Both the position numbers and the translations under genes were made by a program. Under the pieces are notes generated by a model. It did no database searches and was not told the origin of the DNA. It worked only from the letters and a program-made list of their open reading frames with translations. Positions 19,981 through 27,941 of a DNA stretch of 64,000 bases are shown piece by piece; positions within the stretch are counted from its first letter, which is position 1, and every line of letters begins with the position of its first letter. The stretch covers positions 992,001 through 1,056,000 of the forward strand of contig JAFKIL010000001.1 in NCBI GenBank assembly GCA_017306415.1, read 5' to 3'. Origin of the DNA: Microbacterium sp. (GTDB lineage Bacteria > Actinomycetota > Actinomycetes > Actinomycetales > Microbacteriaceae).

Positions 19981-20066
19981 GTGCAGGATCGCGGAGATGT
20001 GCGGGGATTCGGCGCGAATGGCGCCGAAGCGCCCGCGTTTCTGCACATCTCCGAAATCCTGCGCAC
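19981..20066. repeat. 86-bp two-level inverted-repeat (long hairpin) element
   Basis: Outer arms 19981-20002 and 20043-20066 pair as GTGC..AGGAT..CGGAGATGTGC and its complement, with two bases extra and two mismatches. Inside, TTCGGCGC (20008-20015) and GCGCCGAA (20021-20028) form a perfect eight-base stem around a five-base loop. The element could act as terminator of system A, but its length and two-level shape are more like a REP/MITE-type repeat. Confidence 0.6.
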
Positions 20067-20139
20067 CTCGCGTGCGTTCATTGGCCGAACCCGGCGGAGG
20101 CCCACTGACTTCACAAACTGATTGATTAGGCAGAATGCT

Positions 20140-20152
20140 CAGATCTGATCTG
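20140..20152. promoter_or_regulatory. Perfect 13-bp palindrome, candidate operator for ABC system B
   Basis: CAGATC-T-GATCTG lies about 195 bases upstream of the second sugar-binding protein start, in the AT-rich part of the gap. The ROK regulator encoded upstream is the natural candidate to bind it, but no second copy was found in front of system A. Confidence 0.3.
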
Positions 20153-20345
20153 TCGAATTGTTGATAGTGCGCAATGATCTTCTACCTTTCACCGGTGCAG
20201 CAGGACCGGGAACGTCATTCGTTCGGGCGTTGCGAAAGCGTTACGTTCAAGACTTGACGCCAGCCTCGCACTCGATGAGGATCGCAGAGAGCAGTCAACG
20301 ACCCGACCTCTGGGGCACCTGCAATTCAATGACGAAAGGCGAAAG

Positions 20346-21416
20346 ATGAAGAAGTCTTCCATCCTGATGGCCGCCGCGCTCGCCAGCGCCGGCGCCCTGC
20401 TGCTGGCCGGCTGTTCCGGCTCCGGCGGCGGCAACAGCAGCAGCGCCGGCGGCGACGCCAAGGGCAAGCGCGCGTGCGTGATCCTCCCCGACGCGGCATC
20501 CTCGCCCCGTTGGGAGAACTTCGACCGCAAGTACCTCGACGAGGGGCTCAAGGCGGCCGGGTTCGACGCGGACATCCAGAACGCGCAGGGCGACGTGAGC
20601 AAGTACTCGACGATCGCCGACCAGCAGCTCACCAAGGGCTGCGGCGTCATGCTCCTCGTGGACTACCAGGGCGCGGCCGAGGCCGTCGCCAAGAAGGCCA
20701 AGGCCCAGGGCATCCCGGTCATCGCGTACGACCGTCCGTTCACCGGCGCCGACTACTACGTGTCCTTCGACAACGTGAAGGTGGGCGAGCTCCAGGGCCA
20801 GACCATCGTCGACGGCCTGAAGGCGGAGAAGAAGGACCCGGCCACGGCCAAGGTCGTCTACATGGGCGGCGACCCGACCGACGGCAACGCCAAGATGTTC
20901 CACGACGGCGCCGTCAAGGTCATGGAGGCCGCGGGCATCAAGCCGGCCGCCGAGCCGACCGGTGTGTGGGACCAGGCAAAGTCGGCGACCAACTTCGAGC
21001 AGGCACTGACTGCGCTCGGCGGCAAGGTCGACGCGGTGTGGGTCGCCAACGACACCAACGCGGCGGGCGTCATCTCGATCCTGCAGAAGAACAACCTCAA
21101 GGGTGTTCCGGTGTCGGGTCAGGACGCGAACGTCGCGGGTCTGCAGAACATCCTCCTCGGCTGGCAGACCGCCACGGTCTACAAGCCGGTGAAGGAAGAG
21201 GCCGACGCCGCCGTCAAGGTCGCCGTCAGCCTGCTGAAGGGCGAGAAGGTCACGGCCGACCAGAAGCTGGACGACGGCACCCCGTACATCGCGGTGACGC
21301 CCCAGCTCGTGGGACCGGACCAGGTCAAGGATGTCGTCGCCGCGGGTGACGCGTCCGCGTCCGACATCTGCACCGGCGATGTCGCTGCCGCGTGCACGAA
21401 GTACGGCGTACAGTAA
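20346..21416 (+). CDS. Sugar ABC transporter substrate-binding lipoprotein, system B
   Basis: 356 residues. The signal peptide MKKSSILMAAALASAGALL ends at the canonical lipobox LLAGC (Cys23), followed by a Gly/Ser linker. The mature part is a Peripla_BP_4 domain (CVILPDAASSPRWENFDRK, IPVIAYDRPFTGADYYVSF, VGELQGQTIVDGL, WVANDTNAAGVI), paralogous to the binding protein of system A and related to XylF. The ATG has a GAAAGGCG site just upstream. Codon use is strongly biased to AAG/ATC/GTC, a sign of high expression. A long hairpin separates it from its ATPase gene. Confidence 0.9.
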   Translation: MKKSSILMAAALASAGALLLAGCSGSGGGNSSSAGGDAKGKRACVILPDAASSPRWENFDRKYLDEGLKAAGFDADIQNAQGDVSKYSTIADQQLTKGCGVMLLVDYQGAAEAVAKKAKAQGIPVIAYDRPFTGADYYVSFDNVKVGELQGQTIVDGLKAEKKDPATAKVVYMGGDPTDGNAKMFHDGAVKVMEAAGIKPAAEPTGVWDQAKSATNFEQALTALGGKVDAVWVANDTNAAGVISILQKNNLKGVPVSGQDANVAGLQNILLGWQTATVYKPVKEEADAAVKVAVSLLKGEKVTADQKLDDGTPYIAVTPQLVGPDQVKDVVAAGDASASDICTGDVAAACTKYGVQ

Positions 21417-21426
21417 CCACCACCAT

Positions 21427-21464
21427 CACGGGGGCGTCGCGTCAGCAGACGCGGCGCCCCCGTG
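21427..21464 (+). terminator. Intra-operon hairpin between binding protein and ATPase genes
   Basis: A 17-bp stem with one wobble pair (21427-21443 with 21448-21464) and the loop AGCA lies right after the binding-protein stop and has no T-run. In binding-protein operons such hairpins partly terminate transcription or protect the 5' message, so that the binding protein is made in excess over ATPase and permease. Confidence 0.7.
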
Positions 21465-21490
21465 TGTGACCCGATCGCAAGGAGGCGAGC

Positions 21491-22285
21491 ATGCCAGAAC
21501 CGATCATCGAACTCGTGGGCGTGAAGAAGTCGTTCGGCCCCGTCAGCGTCCTCAAGGGCGTCGACCTGAAGGTCTACCCCGGCCAGGTGACCGCCCTGGT
21601 GGGCGACAACGGCGCGGGCAAGTCCACCCTGATCAAGGGGCTCGCCGGCGTGCAGCCCTATGACGAGGGCAAGGTGCTCATCGACGGCGAGCACCGCGAC
21701 CTGCACACCCCGCGCGAGGCGGGCGCGCTCGGCATCGAGGTCGTGTACCAGGACCTCGCGCTGTGCGACAACCTCGACATCGTCCAGAACATGTTCCTCG
21801 GACGCGAAGAGCTCACCGCCGGCACGTTCGACGAGGGACGCATGGAGCGCGAGGCATCCGACACCCTGCGGTCCCTCTCGGTCCGCACCGTGAAGTCGGT
21901 CCGCCAGAAGGTGTCCAGCCTCTCCGGCGGCCAGCGCCAGACCGTCGCCATCGCGCGCGCGGTGCTCAAGAAGGCGCGCGTGGTCATCCTCGACGAGCCG
22001 ACGGCCGCCCTCGGCGTCGCGCAGACCGAGCAGGTCCTGAACCTGGTGAAGCGACTCTCCGAGCAGGGCGTCGGCGTCATCCTCATCTCCCACAACCTCG
22101 CCGACGTCTTCGAGGTGGCCGACCACATCGCCGTGCTGTACCTCGGCCAGCTGGTCGCTCAGCTCGACACCAAGGAGACCACCCGCGACGACGTCGTCGG
22201 GTACATCACCGGCACCAAGACCCAGGGCAACGTGGCGCTCATCGGCACGGAGACCATCGCGACCTCGGAAGGCGGCGCAGCATGA
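21491..22285 (+). CDS. Sugar ABC transporter ATP-binding protein, system B
   Basis: 264 residues, single ABC domain. Walker A VGDNGAGKST, Q-loop VVYQDLALCDNL, signature LSGGQRQTVAIA, Walker B VVILDEPTAALG, switch His in LISHNLADVF. The sequence is clearly paralogous to the ATPase of system A, sharing the unusual DLALCDNLD stretch. AAGGAGG (21479-21485) is a strong ribosome-binding site. The stop overlaps the permease start by ATGA. Confidence 0.92.
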   Translation: MPEPIIELVGVKKSFGPVSVLKGVDLKVYPGQVTALVGDNGAGKSTLIKGLAGVQPYDEGKVLIDGEHRDLHTPREAGALGIEVVYQDLALCDNLDIVQNMFLGREELTAGTFDEGRMEREASDTLRSLSVRTVKSVRQKVSSLSGGQRQTVAIARAVLKKARVVILDEPTAALGVAQTEQVLNLVKRLSEQGVGVILISHNLADVFEVADHIAVLYLGQLVAQLDTKETTRDDVVGYITGTKTQGNVALIGTETIATSEGGAA

Positions 22286-23553
22286 GCACGATCGAGCGGA
22301 CCAACGCCTCCCCCGACCCGGTGAGCGGAGACCTCATCGGGAGCGGCGTCGAGGGCGGCCTGCGCGACCAGATCGACGCATGGTGGCAGCGGGTGCGCGG
22401 CGGCGAGATGGGTGCCCTCCCGGCCGTCGGCGGCCTCGTCGTCCTCACGATCCTGTTCGCGATCCTGAGCCCGTACTTCCTCACGGCCGGGAACTTCGCG
22501 AACCTGCTGAACCAGGCCGCGAGCCTCGTCATGCTCGGCATGGCGCTGGTGTTCGTGCTGCTCCTCGGCGAGATCGACCTGTCCGCCGGCGTCACCGGCG
22601 GCGTCGCGATGGCGATCTTCGTCGTGCTCGCCGACACCCTGCACTGGCCGTGGATCCCGGCGCTCCTCGTCGGGTTCGTCGCGGGCATCGCGACCGGCGC
22701 GCTCATCGGCTTCTTCGTGTCGCGGGTGGGGATCCCGTCGTTCGTAGTGACGCTGGGTCTGTTCCTCGGCTATCAGGGCCTCGCGCTCATGATCATCGGC
22801 CCCGGCGGTCTGTTCCAGGTGCAGGTCCCCGAGCTGATCGCCATCCAGAACAACAACCTCCCGGACTGGGGCGGCTGGGTGATGCTCGTCGTCATGCTGC
22901 TGGTCTCGGCCGGAACCGCGTTCTGGGACCGCCGCCGTCGCACCCGCGCCGGCGTGCCGAACCGTGCGATCCAGCTGGTCTGGATCAAGCTCGCCGTCAT
23001 CGCCGTGCTCGGCGGGGTGGTCGTGTACTTCCTGAACCTCGACCGCTCGCAGTCGGTCATCCCGGTCCACGGCGTGCCGATCATCGTCCCGGTCGTGCTG
23101 GTGATCCTGTGGATCGGCACGTTCGTCCTCGACCGGACCAAGTTCGGCCGCTACGTCTACGCGATCGGCGGCAACGCCGAGGCGGCACGCCGGTCGGGTG
23201 TGAAGGTCCGCTGGGTGAAGTGGTGGGCGTTCGTCATCTGCTCGACGCTCGCCGTCGTCTCGGCGCTGTTCTCGGTCGCCCGCATCGGATCCGTGGACGC
23301 CACGGTCGGGCGCGACATCGTGCTGAGCGGTGTGGCAGCGGCGGTGGTCGGCGGGGTGAGCCTCTTCGGCGGCCGCGGGCGTCTCATCCACGCCGCGATC
23401 GGCGCCGTGGTGATCGCTGCGATCACGAACGGACTGGGACTGCTCAACCTGCCGGCGGGCATCAACCTTCTGGTCACCGGCGGGGTCCTGATCCTCGCCG
23501 CGACGGTGGACGCGGTCTCGCGACTGCGCTCGGGCGGCAACTCGCGAGGGTGA
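22282..23553 (+). CDS. Sugar ABC transporter permease (XylH/RbsC-like), system B
   Basis: 423 residues, about ten membrane helices, BPD_transp_2 family. It shares with the system A permease a long cytoplasmic N-terminus containing WWQRVRGGEMGALPAV, LLLGEIDLSAGVTGG, a long central insertion, YAIGGNAEAARRSGV and GGVSLFGGRGR. This supports duplication of a whole binding-protein/ATPase/permease set. A perfect terminator follows. Confidence 0.9.
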   Translation: MSTIERTNASPDPVSGDLIGSGVEGGLRDQIDAWWQRVRGGEMGALPAVGGLVVLTILFAILSPYFLTAGNFANLLNQAASLVMLGMALVFVLLLGEIDLSAGVTGGVAMAIFVVLADTLHWPWIPALLVGFVAGIATGALIGFFVSRVGIPSFVVTLGLFLGYQGLALMIIGPGGLFQVQVPELIAIQNNNLPDWGGWVMLVVMLLVSAGTAFWDRRRRTRAGVPNRAIQLVWIKLAVIAVLGGVVVYFLNLDRSQSVIPVHGVPIIVPVVLVILWIGTFVLDRTKFGRYVYAIGGNAEAARRSGVKVRWVKWWAFVICSTLAVVSALFSVARIGSVDATVGRDIVLSGVAAAVVGGVSLFGGRGRLIHAAIGAVVIAAITNGLGLLNLPAGINLLVTGGVLILAATVDAVSRLRSGGNSRG

Positions 23554-23564
23554 CGCACGGCGAC

Positions 23565-23602
23565 GCACGAGGGGCGGATGCTGCGGCATCCGCCCCTCGT
23601 GC
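23565..23602 (+). terminator. Terminator of ABC system B
   Basis: A perfect 16-bp stem (GCACGAGGGGCGGATG, 23565-23580, with 23587-23602) around the loop CTGCGG, beginning 11 bases after the permease stop. Confidence 0.8.
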
Positions 23603-23667
23603 ATTCTCCGACCGCGTGTCGCGGACAGGGAGCGCGGCGGAGGTCGTGTGCGTCCTACGCTGAGGCC

Positions 23668-24687
23668 ATGCGCGAGAGCGAACTCCACGTCGCGGACGTC
23701 CCCCAGTCGGCCGGCACGGGAGCGGTGCCCGCGCCGGCCAGGATCGACGAACTCGTCGCCGCGGCGCACGCCCGCGGCATCGAGGATCGCACCGGTACCG
23801 TCGCCGACTACATCCCCGTCCTCGCGGAGGCGGACCCCGAGTCGTTCGGACTGTGCGTGGCGGATGTCGACGGCGGGCTGCACGAGATCGGCGACAGCCG
23901 CATCCGGTTCTCGATCCAGTCGATCTCGAAGGCGTTCGTATACGCCCTTCTGTGCGAGGAGATCGGCCACGCCGAGGTGCGCGAGACCGTCGGGGTCGAC
24001 AACACCGGCCTCGCCTTCAACTCGGTCGTCGCGATCGAGCTGAACGACGGACACCCGATGAATCCGATGGTGAACGCCGGCGCCCTGGCCACCACCGCGC
24101 TGGTCCCGGGTGCGACACCCGAGGCGCAGTGGGACAGGATCCGCGACGGCCTGTCCCGATTCGCGGGACGGCCCCTCGAGCTCGACGACGACGTCTACCG
24201 ATCCGAGACCGCGACGAACCAGCGCAACCGCGCCATCGCGCAGCTGCTGGAGAGCTACGGGCGCATCCGGCGCGACCCGGCCGGGGTCGTCGACGTCTAC
24301 ACGCGTCAGTGCTCCCTCCTGGTCGACGCCCACGACCTCGCGATCATGGGGGCGACCCTCGCCGACGGCGGCGTGAACCCGCTGACGGGCGAGCAGGTCG
24401 TCTCGGCGGCGGTCTGCCGGGACACGCTCGCTGTCCTCGCGGCGAGCGGTCTCTACGAGCGCTCCGGCGAGTGGCTGTTCGAGATCGGCCTGCCCGGCAA
24501 GTCCGGAGTGGCGGGCGGCCTCGTCACCGTGGCGCCCGGCAAGGCCGGCATCGCCGCGTACGCGCCGCGGCTGGATGCCGCCGGCAACAGCGTCCGCGGC
24601 CAGGTCGCGACGGCCTATCTCTCCCGTGCGCTGGGACTCAACATCTTCGCGTCCGATTCGCACTACCTCCGGAAGGACCAGCCATGA
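23668..24687 (+). CDS. glsA: Glutaminase (GlsA/YbaS type)
   Basis: 339 residues of the serine-dependent beta-lactamase-fold glutaminase family that hydrolyses glutamine to glutamate and ammonia. The catalytic Ser85-x-x-Lys88 lies in RFSIQSISKAF; other family motifs are NPMVNAGAL, ETATNQRNRAIAQLL, VYTRQCSLLV and GLPGKSGVAGG. The N-terminal ~25 residues are an extra tail. TACGCT lies exactly six bases before the ATG (23656-23661), so the message is likely leaderless. It overlaps the following MFS gene by ATGA, so the two products are made together. Confidence 0.93.
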   Translation: MRESELHVADVPQSAGTGAVPAPARIDELVAAAHARGIEDRTGTVADYIPVLAEADPESFGLCVADVDGGLHEIGDSRIRFSIQSISKAFVYALLCEEIGHAEVRETVGVDNTGLAFNSVVAIELNDGHPMNPMVNAGALATTALVPGATPEAQWDRIRDGLSRFAGRPLELDDDVYRSETATNQRNRAIAQLLESYGRIRRDPAGVVDVYTRQCSLLVDAHDLAIMGATLADGGVNPLTGEQVVSAAVCRDTLAVLAASGLYERSGEWLFEIGLPGKSGVAGGLVTVAPGKAGIAAYAPRLDAAGNSVRGQVATAYLSRALGLNIFASDSHYLRKDQP

Positions 24688-26321
24688 CCGACACCTCCGC
24701 GCCGGCGACCGCCCGCGCCTCGTGGGTCCCGATGATCGGGCTCTTCCTCGCGCAGATCCTGATGTCGTACAACGTGTCCGCGCTGCCGGTGTCGCTCGGC
24801 GGCATGGTGCACGACTTCGGCGTCCCGCCGACCGATGTCTCGACCGCGATCGTCACCTACGGGCTGGTCGTGGCTGCGCTCGTCATGGTGGGCGCGAAGA
24901 TCGGCCAGCGGGTCGGCTGGATCCTGATGTTCCGGATCGTCGTGGCGCTGTTCGCCGTCTCCGCCCTGACGATGATCCTGGCCCCCTCGGTCGGGTGGGT
25001 CATCGTGGCACAGGCCCTGGCCGGCGCCTCCGCTGCGATCATCGTCCCGTCGCTCGTCGCGCTGATCGCGGAGAACTACCACGGACGGCAGCAGGAGACC
25101 GCGATCGGGTCCCTCGGATCCGCGCGCGCCCTCGCCGGCGTGAGCGCGTTCCTCATCGGGGGGACGCTCGCCACCCTCGTCGGATGGCGCCAGGTGTTCG
25201 TGGTGGTCCTCGTGCTCGCGGTCGCCGTCTTCCTGCTCAGCTTCCGCGTCCGCAGCGCGCCGGGCAACCCGGCGGTGAAGATCGACGTGGTCGCGGCGAT
25301 CATCATCGGCCTCGGCATCGTCTCCCTGACCTTCGGGGTGAACAACCTCAACCGGTGGGGGCTGCTCCAGGCCGGACCCGGCGCGCCGTTCGACATCCTC
25401 GGGCTCTCGCCCGCGCCGGTGCTCATCCTGATCGGTGTCGTGCTCGTCCAGCTGTTCTTCCTGTGGACGCGTCGTCGCACGCGGCGCGGGCAGGTGCCGC
25501 TGGTGAGCCTTTCCGTCTTCGGGTCGTCCCGCGAGCGCGCCGCGGTCTACGCGATGTTCATCGTGGTCGCACTGGAGGCGGGGTTGAATTTCACCGTCCC
25601 GCTGTACATCCAGATCGTGCAGGGCCGCACCCCGTTCGACACGTCTCTGGCGATGCTGCCGTTCAACCTCACGGTCTTCTTCGCCGCGATGCTCGTCGTG
25701 CGCTTCTACCGCCGCTTCAGCCCGCGCACGATCGGCGTGTTCGGGTTCATCCTCACCACGGTCGCGCAGGTATGGCTGTCGATCGTGGTCGACAACAACT
25801 GGGAGACGCTGCCGACGATCCTCGGCCTGTTCGTCTTCGGCGTCGGCCAGGGGGCCCTCGTGACCCTCGTGTTCAACGTGCTCGTCACCGCCTCCCCCAA
25901 GCACCTGGCCGGCGACGTCGGATCGGTGCGCGGGACGACGCAGAACCTGGCATCCGCGGTCGGGACCGCCGTCGCCGGCGCCCTGTTGGTCGGCATCCTG
26001 GCCGCCAATGTGTCGACCGCGCTCGCCGACCACACCGAGCTCCCGCCGAGTCTGGTGTCCCAGGTGGACCTCGGGAGCGTCAACTTCGTGAGCAACGAAC
26101 GGCTCACCGAGGTGCTCGCTGAGACGGACGCGACCGACGCCCAGGTGACCGCGGCCGTGGCCGTGAACGAGGAGGCCCGTCTGCGCGCCCTCCGGCTGGG
26201 CCTGCTGATCCTCGCGGGCGTGAGCGCCCTCGCCATCGTGCCCGCGAGCCGGCTCCCCCGGTTCCGACCGGGCGAGATCCCCGAGTCGGTCGCGACCGGC
26301 AGCGAGCCCGATCCCGAATAG
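24684..26321 (+). CDS. MFS transporter translationally coupled to glutaminase
   Basis: 545 residues with about 14 hydrophobic helices; the first halves show MFS features (LFLAQILMSYNVSALPVSL, VAALVMVGAKIGQRVGW, WVIVAQALAGASAAIIVPS). It resembles the DHA2-like 14-helix exporters. The ATG at 24684 overlaps the glutaminase stop. The coupling suggests a link to glutamine/glutamate (import of substrate or export of product), but the family gives no substrate and this is inference only. Confidence 0.85.
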   Translation: MTDTSAPATARASWVPMIGLFLAQILMSYNVSALPVSLGGMVHDFGVPPTDVSTAIVTYGLVVAALVMVGAKIGQRVGWILMFRIVVALFAVSALTMILAPSVGWVIVAQALAGASAAIIVPSLVALIAENYHGRQQETAIGSLGSARALAGVSAFLIGGTLATLVGWRQVFVVVLVLAVAVFLLSFRVRSAPGNPAVKIDVVAAIIIGLGIVSLTFGVNNLNRWGLLQAGPGAPFDILGLSPAPVLILIGVVLVQLFFLWTRRRTRRGQVPLVSLSVFGSSRERAAVYAMFIVVALEAGLNFTVPLYIQIVQGRTPFDTSLAMLPFNLTVFFAAMLVVRFYRRFSPRTIGVFGFILTTVAQVWLSIVVDNNWETLPTILGLFVFGVGQGALVTLVFNVLVTASPKHLAGDVGSVRGTTQNLASAVGTAVAGALLVGILAANVSTALADHTELPPSLVSQVDLGSVNFVSNERLTEVLAETDATDAQVTAAVAVNEEARLRALRLGLLILAGVSALAIVPASRLPRFRPGEIPESVATGSEPDPE

Positions 26322-26348
26322 CGGCAGCCCGGTGCGCCGCGGAACGGG

Positions 26349-27872
26349 TCAAGCGCGCAGCAGCGCGCGCAGCGTCTGGATGGTGTCCGCCTCGGCGGCC
26401 GTCTTGTCGGGTCGATAGGCCTTCACCCGGGCGAACCGCAGCGCGACGCCGCCCGGATAGCGCGAGGACCGCTGCACGCCGTCCACGGCGATCTCGACGA
26501 CCGTCACGGGCTCGACGAACACCGTCGAGGCGGTCCGTCGCGTCTCGATCTCGGGGAAGTGCGCCGTCTGCCAGCGCAGCAGCTCGTCGGTGAGGCCCTT
26601 GAAGGTCTTGCCGACCATCACGAACCCGCCGGCCGGACCGAACTCGCCGTCGGGGTCGCGTGCACCGAGATGCAGGTTCGACAGCCAGCCCTGCCTCCGC
26701 CCCGACCCCCACTCGCATGCGAGCACGACGAGGTCGTAGGTCAGCACGGGCTTCACCTTGATCCAGCTCTTGCCGCGCCGGCCGGCCGCGTACGGCGCAT
26801 CGAGACCCTTGACCACGACGCCCTCGTGACCCGCGGCGAGGGCATCGCGGGACAGTCGCTCGGCCTCCACCGGGTCGGCCGTGACGATGCCGGGCATGCG
26901 GAGCGGCCCGGCCACCCGCGCGAGCTCGGCGACCCTGACGCGCAGCGGCTCGTCGATGAGATCGCGCCCGTCGACGTGCAGGATGTCGAAGAACCACGGA
27001 CGCAGCAGCACGTCGCTCGGCGCATCGGCCCCGAAGCGGGACATCGTCTCCTGGAAGGGACGCGGCGCACCGTCCTCGTCGAGCGACAGCGTCTCGCCGT
27101 CGAGGATGACGTCGGTCGCGTCGAGACCGCGGGCGGCATCGACGATCTCGGGCACACGATGCGTGATGTCGGCCAGCGTGCGGGTGAAGATCCGGACATC
27201 GTCGCCCCGGCGGTGCACCTGGATGCGGGCGCCGTCGAGCTTGTACTCGACCGATGCCTCACCCGCGATCTCCAGGGCGTCGGCGACCGATGCCGCCGTC
27301 GAGGCGAGCATCGGCAGCACGGGACGACCCACGACGAGCCCCACCGCGTCCAGCTCGTCGGTCGACCTCGTCAGCGCGATCGCGGCGGTGTCGCCGAGGT
27401 CGCCCGAGAGCATCGCCGCCCGGCGCACCGCAGCCGGTGCCCGGTCGGACGCCGCAGCGATCGCGTCGAGCAGGACCCCCTCCAGCGCCCCCGTGCGCAG
27501 CTCGCCGAGCATCGCCCGCGCCAGGAAGTCCCATTCGTCGGCTGTGGCCCGCGCGGCGAGCGCGGTCAATGCCGTCGTCCGCCGCAGCGACGATCCGTCA
27601 CCGGATGCCGCAGCCACCGCGCCGAGCGCGTCGTCGACGTCGGCCAGGGTCAGTGTGGGCGCCGCGGCGTGGACCGCCTCGATCGACGACATGCCACGCC
27701 AGCCGACGCCCAGGCGGCCCTGGCGCGGGCTCGCGGTGAGCAGCCCGATCGCCACCGCGATCTCCTCGGGGCGGAGCCGCGCCAGGAGCCCGGCGAGCGC
27801 ATCGGTCTTCGCCCGGCGGGAGGGCGTGGCCGCGACCCGCGCGGTGGTGGCGACGACCTCGGCGAGCAGCAT
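26349..27872 (-). CDS. ATP-dependent DNA ligase (LigB-like, actinobacterial/archaeal type)
   Basis: 507 residues: N-terminal DNA-binding domain (~1-170), adenylation domain with motif I EYKLDGARIQ (nucleophile Lys211), motif III-like WFFDILHVDG, motif IV EGVVVKG, motif V WIKVKP, and a C-terminal OB-fold. This layout matches ATP-dependent ligases of the Mycobacterium LigB type, accessory to the NAD-dependent LigA. The start at 27872 follows GACAAT by exactly six bases. Divergent from the exporter gene at 27942. Confidence 0.92.
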   Translation of the reverse strand: MLLAEVVATTARVAATPSRRAKTDALAGLLARLRPEEIAVAIGLLTASPRQGRLGVGWRGMSSIEAVHAAAPTLTLADVDDALGAVAAASGDGSSLRRTTALTALAARATADEWDFLARAMLGELRTGALEGVLLDAIAAASDRAPAAVRRAAMLSGDLGDTAAIALTRSTDELDAVGLVVGRPVLPMLASTAASVADALEIAGEASVEYKLDGARIQVHRRGDDVRIFTRTLADITHRVPEIVDAARGLDATDVILDGETLSLDEDGAPRPFQETMSRFGADAPSDVLLRPWFFDILHVDGRDLIDEPLRVRVAELARVAGPLRMPGIVTADPVEAERLSRDALAAGHEGVVVKGLDAPYAAGRRGKSWIKVKPVLTYDLVVLACEWGSGRRQGWLSNLHLGARDPDGEFGPAGGFVMVGKTFKGLTDELLRWQTAHFPEIETRRTASTVFVEPVTVVEIAVDGVQRSSRYPGGVALRFARVKAYRPDKTAAEADTIQTLRALLRA

Positions 27873-27941
27873 CCTCGCATTGTCGCACCCGCCCCCGACG
27901 TCGCCGGGAATGTCTCGCGCCGCAGCGGGTTGACTCTCTGT

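Larger units (their letters stand above)
19904..20345 (+). other. 442-bp intergenic region between the two sugar ABC operons
   Basis: No gene is visible. It holds a C-rich stretch (19910-19980), an 86-bp long-hairpin element (19981-20066, entered separately), then a markedly AT-richer tract (20067-20345) that should contain the promoter and operator of the second ABC operon. That tract carries the perfect palindrome CAGATC-T-GATCTG (20140-20152). A TTGACG at 20253-20258 is a possible -35, but the matching -10 is weak. Confidence 0.7.
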
